Assembly (NCBI GenBank): GCA_003137095.1
Contig: PLET01000101.1
Location: forward strand, 120,849 to 175,345
Length of the DNA stretch: 54,497 nucleotides
Direction of reading: 5' to 3'
Source of the DNA: Gammaproteobacteria bacterium
GTDB lineage: Bacteria; Pseudomonadota; Gammaproteobacteria; Steroidobacterales; Steroidobacteraceae
The translations under genes were made by a program, and so were the position numbers. The notes beneath the pieces were generated by a model that was given only the letters and a program-made list of their open reading frames with translations, made no database searches and was not told the origin of the DNA. Below, piece by piece: positions 48,964 through 54,497 of the stretch (its first letter is position 1; each line of letters opens with the position of its first letter).

Positions 48964-50989
48964 AGGCGTACTCCCGCGCGATCTCCCGGTAGCGCTGGAA
49001 GCGACCCGCCTTGCCGCCGTGGCCGGCCTCCATCTCCACGTGCAGCACGAGCAGCGGCGGCGGGGTCTTCAATGCCCGCAGCCTGGCAACCCACTTGACC
49101 GGCTCGTAGTACTGCACCTGGCTGTCCCACAGGCCGGTGGACACGAACAGGGCCGGATAGTCCTGTTCCCGGACGTTGTCGTAGGGTGAGTAGGACAAGA
49201 TGTAGTCATAGAAGACCTTGTCGGCGGGATTGCCCCATTCATCGTACTCGTTGGTGGTCAGGGGGATGCTGTCATCGAGCATGGTGGTGACCACATCGAC
49301 GAAGGGCACCTGCGCCACGATGGCACGGTAGTCCCGGGGCGCCTGATTGGCGACCGCCGCCACCAATAGGCCGCCGGCGCTGCCGCCCATGGCGGCGACG
49401 CGATCCTTGGAACCGTACCCGCATCCGACCAGATACCGCGTCACATCGACGAAATCGCCGAACGAGTTTTGCTTCGCCAGCAGGCGTCCTTCGTCGTACC
49501 AGCGGCGCCCCATTTCCTGGCCGCCGCGCACATGCGCCAGGGCGTAGACGACGCCACGGTCGAGCAGGCTCAAGCGCGCCGAGGAGAAGGCCGGATCCAT
49601 CGACAGCCCGTAAGCGCCGTAGCCGTATTGCAGCAACGGCGCCGTGTGCCGCTCGATGCCCTTGCGGTAGACCACCGACACCGGGATTTGCCTGCCGTCG
49701 CGCGCGGGGGCGAACAACAATTCAGTGGCATAGCGCGAGGCGTCGAAATCACCCTGCACGGGATCCTGCTTCAGCAGGGTTTTCACTCCCGTGCGCAGGT
49801 TGTAATCGTAGATGCTCGCAGGCGTGGTCAGCGACATATAGGTATAGCGCAGGATATCGCTCGTGATTTCCGCGTTGAGGCCAAGCGATGTGGTGCAGGC
49901 AGCCTCCTCGCCGGCGATGAAGAATCCATCGGCGGCGGCCGGCCCGAGCGGTTTGATGCGGATCCGGCGCAAGCCGCCGCCGCGGACCTCGATCGCCACG
50001 AAGGACTCGAACACGTCGAAATCCTCGATCAGCATGTCCTCGCGATGCGCCTCGAGTTCGCGCCATGACTCGCGACCCCCGCCGGTCAGCGGCGCCCACA
50101 TCAGGCGAAAATTGACGGCGCGCCAATTGGTTCTGACCACGAATCCATCGCCGAGGTGCTCGATCTGATATTCGTGATCACGCTCGCGCGGCAGGAAGGT
50201 CTTGAACGTCAGCGCCGGGTCGCGCGCATCGGCATACAGCCATTCGGAGCAGACCGTGCTCTCCATGGAGATGAAGATGAACCGGTCCGACTTGGATTTC
50301 GACACGCCGGTGTAGAAGCTCAGATCATCCTGGCGAAAAACCAAGCTGTCGTCCCGCGGATCGGTGCCGAGGATGTGCTTTTTGACTTCCAGTCCGAGCA
50401 GCGTGCGCGGATCCTTCGCCACGTACAACACTGTCCTGTTGTCCTGCGCCCACGCCAGATCGGCCTCGACGTTGCCGATCGCCTCGGACAGGGTCTCGCC
50501 GCTGCGAAGATTCTTGAAACGCAGGGTGCATTCGCGGCGCCCCACCGTGTCCTCGCAATACGCCAGCCAGACCGAATCCGGCGACACCTCCAATGACTCG
50601 ATTCGAAAGTACTCATGAGACCTCGCGAGCTCGTTGGCGTCGAGCAGGACCTGTTCGGGCGGGTCTGCGGCCGGGGGGCCATCCGGGCGGCGGGCAAAAA
50701 CCGGGTGCTCCATTCCGGCCGAATAGCGCGTGTAATACCAAAAGCCATTCTTGCGGTGCGGCACCGTCGAGTCGTCCTGCTTCACGCGGCCGACGATTTC
50801 GGCGTACAGCCGTTCCTCGAGCGGCAGGATTGCCGCGAGCCGATGCTCCCGATAGGCGTTTTCCGCGCGCAGATGGGCGAGCACCTCCGGGTCCTTGCGC
50901 TCGTCGTCGCGCAGCCAGTAGTAGGGATCGACGCGCACGCCGTGCGATGATGCGATCTCATGCGGTCGGCGCCGCGCCCGGGGAGGCAT
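48932..50989 (-). CDS. ptrB: Oligopeptidase B / protease II (prolyl oligopeptidase family)
   Basis: The ATG at 50989 gives 685 residues, the usual PtrB length. A seven-bladed propeller domain precedes the hydrolase domain. The nucleophile is in MGGSAGGLLVAAV and the histidine in EMEAGHGGKAGRF. LTTNEYDEWGNP and YSPYDNV are typical of oligopeptidase B, which cuts after basic residues in short peptides. No signal peptide is seen, so it is cytoplasmic. Confidence 0.95.
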   Translation of the reverse strand: MPPRARRRPHEIASSHGVRVDPYYWLRDDERKDPEVLAHLRAENAYREHRLAAILPLEERLYAEIVGRVKQDDSTVPHRKNGFWYYTRYSAGMEHPVFARRPDGPPAADPPEQVLLDANELARSHEYFRIESLEVSPDSVWLAYCEDTVGRRECTLRFKNLRSGETLSEAIGNVEADLAWAQDNRTVLYVAKDPRTLLGLEVKKHILGTDPRDDSLVFRQDDLSFYTGVSKSKSDRFIFISMESTVCSEWLYADARDPALTFKTFLPRERDHEYQIEHLGDGFVVRTNWRAVNFRLMWAPLTGGGRESWRELEAHREDMLIEDFDVFESFVAIEVRGGGLRRIRIKPLGPAAADGFFIAGEEAACTTSLGLNAEITSDILRYTYMSLTTPASIYDYNLRTGVKTLLKQDPVQGDFDASRYATELLFAPARDGRQIPVSVVYRKGIERHTAPLLQYGYGAYGLSMDPAFSSARLSLLDRGVVYALAHVRGGQEMGRRWYDEGRLLAKQNSFGDFVDVTRYLVGCGYGSKDRVAAMGGSAGGLLVAAVANQAPRDYRAIVAQVPFVDVVTTMLDDSIPLTTNEYDEWGNPADKVFYDYILSYSPYDNVREQDYPALFVSTGLWDSQVQYYEPVKWVARLRALKTPPPLLVLHVEMEAGHGGKAGRFQRYREIAREYAFILDQLRAAE

Positions 50990-51072
50990 CACGCTGGTTT
51001 CCTCCGCCGCGGCGGGCGTATAGTCGGGTGCACGGACATGTGAGGTGCCATCAGGCGTCTCCCGGGGGGGGC

Positions 51073-51501
51073 ATGCAAATCGTCAATCAATTGCTGGACG
51101 CGAAAGGCAGCGAGGTGTTTTCCGTCTCGCCGCAGGATTCCGTGCTGCACGCCATCGAAATCATGGCGACCCGGCGCGTCGGCGCGCTGCTCGTCATGGA
51201 TGATTCCGGGCTGCGCGGCATTATCTCGGAGCGCGACTATGCCCGTAAGGTGATATTGAAGAACCGATCCTCGCACGACACCCCGGTCGGCGACATCATG
51301 AGTTCGCCGGCCATCACGGTGTCCCCGGAGGACACCGTGCACCGCTGCATGGAAATCATGACCGACAAGCACATCAGGCACCTGCCGGTGGTCAAATCCG
51401 GCCGGATCATGGGCATGCTGTCGATTGGTGACCTGGTCAAGGCCGTGATCCAGGAACAGAGCCGGCACATCGAACAGCTGGAGCGCTATATCGCCGGTTG
51501 A
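51073..51501 (+). CDS. Tandem CBS-domain protein
   Basis: The 142-residue protein consists of two CBS domains: about 8-65 (VFSVSPQDSVLHAIEIMATRRVGALLVMDD, GIISERDYARKVIL) and about 73-130 (VSPEDTVHRCMEIMTDKHIRHLPVV, GMLSIGDLVKAVI). Such pairs bind adenine nucleotides and sense energy state. A short helix follows. The start lies after a run of eight G. It is divergent from ptrB and precedes gltB. Confidence 0.92.
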   Translation: MQIVNQLLDAKGSEVFSVSPQDSVLHAIEIMATRRVGALLVMDDSGLRGIISERDYARKVILKNRSSHDTPVGDIMSSPAITVSPEDTVHRCMEIMTDKHIRHLPVVKSGRIMGMLSIGDLVKAVIQEQSRHIEQLERYIAG

Positions 51502-51648
51502 CGGTGCGCGCCGGCTAGGTATTATGAGGCTCATACTCTGGCGGGCGCCGGCGTTTGCCCCATCCGGCGCGCACCGCCGCCGCGAAGTACCGGTCTAAGT
51601 TATTGATCTAAATGGCTTTACGGCAAGGACCGTGAGGCACGGGGCGTT

Positions 51649-54497
51649 ATGGGCAAAGGGTTGATGGATCCGCGTGCGTCCGATTGGGGATTGTTCCGGC
51701 GCTCCTATGAGCGGGACTCCTGCGGTTTCGGTTTGATCGCCAATCTGGACGATCACCCCAGCCACTGGCTGGTGCAAACCGCCATCAGCTCGCTCAATCG
51801 CCTCACGCACCGCGGTGCCATCGCCACCGACGGCAAGACCGGCGACGGCTGCGGCCTGCTGATCAAGAGTCCGCGGGGCTTTCTGCGGGCCGTGGCGGCC
51901 GAATCCGGGATCCTGCTCGACCCCTTGTTCGCCGCCGGATTGGTGTTCCTCAACCGCGACGAGGCCCGCGCGGAGCAGGCGCGCCGCACGCTCACGGCGC
52001 AGCTCGAACTGGAAAAGCTGGAGGTCGCCGGTTTCCGGCAGGTGCCCACCGATCCGACGGCCTGCGGCTCGGAGGCGCTCAAGACGCTGCCCGCCATCCT
52101 GCAGGTGTTCGTCAATGCCGGCGGCGACATCGACGAGGCGACCTTCAACCGCAAGCTGTATCTGGCGCGCCGCCGCGCCGAGAAGGCGCTCGAGGCCGAC
52201 GACCCCATGTTCTACGTGCCGTCGCTGTCGGCGAGCACCGTGGTGTACAAGGGCATGGTGATGCCGCAGTTCCTGGCGCAGTTCTATCCGGATCTGAAGG
52301 ATCCGCGCATGGAAGCCTCGGTGGTGGTGTTCCACCAGCGATTTTCCACCAACACGCTGCCGCAATGGCGGCTGGCGCACCCGTTCCGCTATCTCGCCCA
52401 CAACGGCGAGATCAACACCGTGCAGGGCAACCGCAGCTGGGCGGTGGCGCGCGGCCCGCTGTTCCGTTCACCGCTGCTTCCGGAGCTCGGCGACATCCTG
52501 CCGGTGGTCTCGCTGACCGGCTCCGACTCGCAATCGCTCGACAACATGCTGGAGCTGCTGCTCGTCGGCGGCCTCGATCCCATGCACGCCATGCGCATGC
52601 TGATTCCGCCGGCTTGGCAGTCGGTGGACATGATCGATCCGGATCTGAAGGCATTTTACGAATACTATGCGACGCACATGGAGCCCTGGGACGGCCCCGC
52701 CGGCATCGTGCTTACCGACGGCCGCTACGCCTGTTGCACCCTGGATCGCAACGGTTTGCGCCCGGCGCGCTGGGTGATCACCAAGGACCGGCACATCACC
52801 ATCGCCTCCGAGGCGGGCGTCTGGGACTACCTCCCCGAGGACGTCGTCAAGAAGGGCAAGCTCGGTCCCGGCGAGATCCTGGCGCTCGATCTGCAGACCG
52901 CGGAACTCATGGACACCCGGCGCGTCGACGATTTGCTGAAGAGCCGTCATCCCTACAAGGCCTGGCTGAAGAAGGGCGTGCGCTATCTGCAGACCGATCT
53001 GATCGATCCGCGCCTCGCCGCGGAACCCTTCGATCGGGACACTCTCGCCATGTTCCAGAAGCTGTTCAACGTGTCCGCCGAGGAGCGCGACGAGATCATC
53101 CGCGTACTCGCCGAGGATGAGAGCGAGGCGGTGGGTTCGATGGGCGATGACACGCCGATGCCGGTGCTGTCGAGGAAGGTGCGCTCGCTCTACGATTACT
53201 TCCGACAGCAGTTCGCCCAGGTCACCAATCCGCCCATTGATTCCCTGCGGGAAAGCATCGTGATGTCGCTGCAGACCCAGATCGGCCCGGAATGCAACAT
53301 TTTCGTGCCGGCGCAGCAGCACGCCGAACAAATCGTTCTAAGCTCGCCCATTCTCTCGCAGCGCAAGCTGCGCCAGATCGTGGCCCTGGCGGATTCCGGC
53401 GTTCCGCACGAGTTCATCGATCTGCAATACGACTGCAAGCTCGACCTCAAGGACGCGATTCTGGCGGTGTGCGATCAGGCCGAGGCGGCGGTGCGCAACG
53501 GCAAGCTGGTGCTGCTGCTTTCCGACCGCTATCCGGTCAAGGACAAGCTGCCGATCCATGCCCTGCTGGCCACCGGCGCGGTGCATCACCGGCTGGTTGC
53601 AACCGGATTGCGCTGCAAGTGCAACATCCTGGTGGAAACCGGCACGGCGCGCGATGCGCATCACTTCGCCTGCCTGATCGGCTACGGTGCGACTGCGATC
53701 TATCCGTACCTCGCCTATCAGACCCTGTTCGACCTGATGCGCAAGGGCGCGCTGAATATGGAGGCCGATACGCGGCGCGAACTGGGGCGAAGCTACCGCC
53801 GCGGAATCCGCAAGGGGCTGTTCAAGGTGATGTCCAAGATGGGCATATCGACGATTGCGAGCTACCGCAGCGCCCAATTGTTCGAGATCGTCGGCCTCTC
53901 CGACGAGGTGGTCTCGCTGTGCTTCGAGGGCTCCGACAGCCGCATCCAGGGGGCGGACTTCGCCGACCTGAAGCACGATTCGCAGTACCTCGCAGCGCGC
54001 GCCTGGAACGCCAACGAAAGCGTCGAACAGGGAGGGCTGCTCAAGTACGTGCACAGCGGCGAGTACCACATGTACAACCCGGACGTGATCGCCACGCTGC
54101 AGGCCGCGGTCATGACGGGCGATTACGACCGCTACAAGCAATTTGCCGAGCTCGTCAATCAACGGCCGGTCTCGTGCCTGCGGGATCTTCTGAAACTGAA
54201 GCCGGACGCAGCCGGCATCGCACTCGAGGAGGTCGAACCGGTCAGCGCTATCCTCGCGCGCTTCGACAGCGCCGGCATGTCCCTGGGCGCACTGTCGCCG
54301 GAGGCGCACGAGGCGCTGGCCGTCGCCATGAACCGCCTGGGTGCGCGTTCGAATTCCGGCGAGGGCGGGGAGGATCCGACGCGCTACAAGACCGAGAAGA
54401 ACTCGAAAATCAAGCAGGTCGCCTCCGGCCGTTTCGGCGTGACGCCTGAGTATCTGATCAACGCCGAGGTGCTGCAGATCAAGGTGGCCCAGGGCGC
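51649..54497 (+). CDS. gltB: Glutamate synthase large subunit, 3' end outside window
   Basis: The frame is open to the right edge; 949 codons are visible of about 1500 in the family. The glutaminase class II amidotransferase domain starts at the conserved cysteine in RDSCGFGLIA, exposed after removal of a short propeptide. FHQRFSTNTLPQWRLAHPFRYLAHNGEINT is the glutamine-binding block. The central domain and the beginning of the FMN domain (GMSLGALSPEAHEALAVAMNRLGARSNSGEGG) follow. It makes glutamate from glutamine and 2-oxoglutarate with the small subunit GltD. An ATG at 51664 is an alternative start with a better ribosome site (AAAGGG). The link to arginine synthesis is only that both use glutamate. 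Confidence 0.95.
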   Translation, partial: MGKGLMDPRASDWGLFRRSYERDSCGFGLIANLDDHPSHWLVQTAISSLNRLTHRGAIATDGKTGDGCGLLIKSPRGFLRAVAAESGILLDPLFAAGLVFLNRDEARAEQARRTLTAQLELEKLEVAGFRQVPTDPTACGSEALKTLPAILQVFVNAGGDIDEATFNRKLYLARRRAEKALEADDPMFYVPSLSASTVVYKGMVMPQFLAQFYPDLKDPRMEASVVVFHQRFSTNTLPQWRLAHPFRYLAHNGEINTVQGNRSWAVARGPLFRSPLLPELGDILPVVSLTGSDSQSLDNMLELLLVGGLDPMHAMRMLIPPAWQSVDMIDPDLKAFYEYYATHMEPWDGPAGIVLTDGRYACCTLDRNGLRPARWVITKDRHITIASEAGVWDYLPEDVVKKGKLGPGEILALDLQTAELMDTRRVDDLLKSRHPYKAWLKKGVRYLQTDLIDPRLAAEPFDRDTLAMFQKLFNVSAEERDEIIRVLAEDESEAVGSMGDDTPMPVLSRKVRSLYDYFRQQFAQVTNPPIDSLRESIVMSLQTQIGPECNIFVPAQQHAEQIVLSSPILSQRKLRQIVALADSGVPHEFIDLQYDCKLDLKDAILAVCDQAEAAVRNGKLVLLLSDRYPVKDKLPIHALLATGAVHHRLVATGLRCKCNILVETGTARDAHHFACLIGYGATAIYPYLAYQTLFDLMRKGALNMEADTRRELGRSYRRGIRKGLFKVMSKMGISTIASYRSAQLFEIVGLSDEVVSLCFEGSDSRIQGADFADLKHDSQYLAARAWNANESVEQGGLLKYVHSGEYHMYNPDVIATLQAAVMTGDYDRYKQFAELVNQRPVSCLRDLLKLKPDAAGIALEEVEPVSAILARFDSAGMSLGALSPEAHEALAVAMNRLGARSNSGEGGEDPTRYKTEKNSKIKQVASGRFGVTPEYLINAEVLQIKVAQG

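Overview
The window is G+C-rich DNA from a gammaproteobacterium, most likely a deep-branching Xanthomonadales/Nevskiales relative such as the Steroidobacteraceae. The pointers are the polA / engB / cytochrome c4 / dsbA neighbourhood (a classic gammaproteobacterial block), an N-acylornithine transcarbamylase in place of an ordinary ornithine transcarbamylase, LptM next to polA, and the many outer-membrane and two-partner-secretion genes. The taxonomic call is an inference from gene content and order. Genes are tightly packed, many with 4-base ATGA/GTGA stop-start overlaps. I see no prophage, insertion sequence or CRISPR array.

Layout. 1-4.9 kb: an envelope operon of four genes, the first cut by the window edge (a TPR/DUF900-type hydrolase, two secreted proteins of unknown function and an OmpA-like peptidoglycan binder). 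4.9-12.5 kb: a two-partner secretion pair, a 1868-residue adhesin-like TpsA with GLUG and YDG/MBG repeats and its TpsB transporter, with a CRP/Clp-type site upstream. 12.5-16.3 kb: a sulfotransferase, tRNA-Arg(CCG), a hypothetical protein, a GFA-family protein, a lipoprotein DsbA and cytochrome c4. 16.4-20.3 kb: engB, a probable small RNA, polA and lptM. 20.3-24.2 kb: an outer-membrane barrel protein, a secreted phosphoesterase, an FKBP isomerase and a Tyr-rich secreted protein.

24.2-33 kb is the most interesting part: one leftward operon argR-argG-DUF1611-argC-argD-argF'-argB-argH-thioesterase, preceded by a strong -35 box and two ArgR boxes at the canonical 21-bp spacing. It covers arginine biosynthesis from N-acylglutamate onward and the final two steps, but holds no argA, argJ or argE, and ArgB carries no GNAT domain. 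A DUF1611 protein, whose family includes the D-glutamate N-acetyltransferase DgcN, sits translationally coupled between argG and argC, where Bacteroidota clusters have (as I recall) a GNAT acyltransferase. My main hypothesis is that it is a non-orthologous N-acylglutamate synthase. The transcarbamylase resembles the succinylornithine enzyme but has Ala at the acyl-specificity position, so the acyl group used is open.

33-40.9 kb: a carboxylesterase, two histone-H1-like Lys/Ala proteins around a Yip1-like membrane protein, a DUF1800/DUF1501 pair, and a flhC-like / nudC / GFA operon. 40.9-45 kb: a YadGH-type ABC exporter and a secreted M28 peptidase. 45-51.5 kb: a small protein, a membrane-spanning response regulator with an unusual periplasmic domain, an outer-membrane barrel protein, a bactofilin, a SPOR lipoprotein, oligopeptidase B and a CBS-domain protein. 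51.6 kb to the end: gltB (glutamate synthase large subunit), cut by the window edge.
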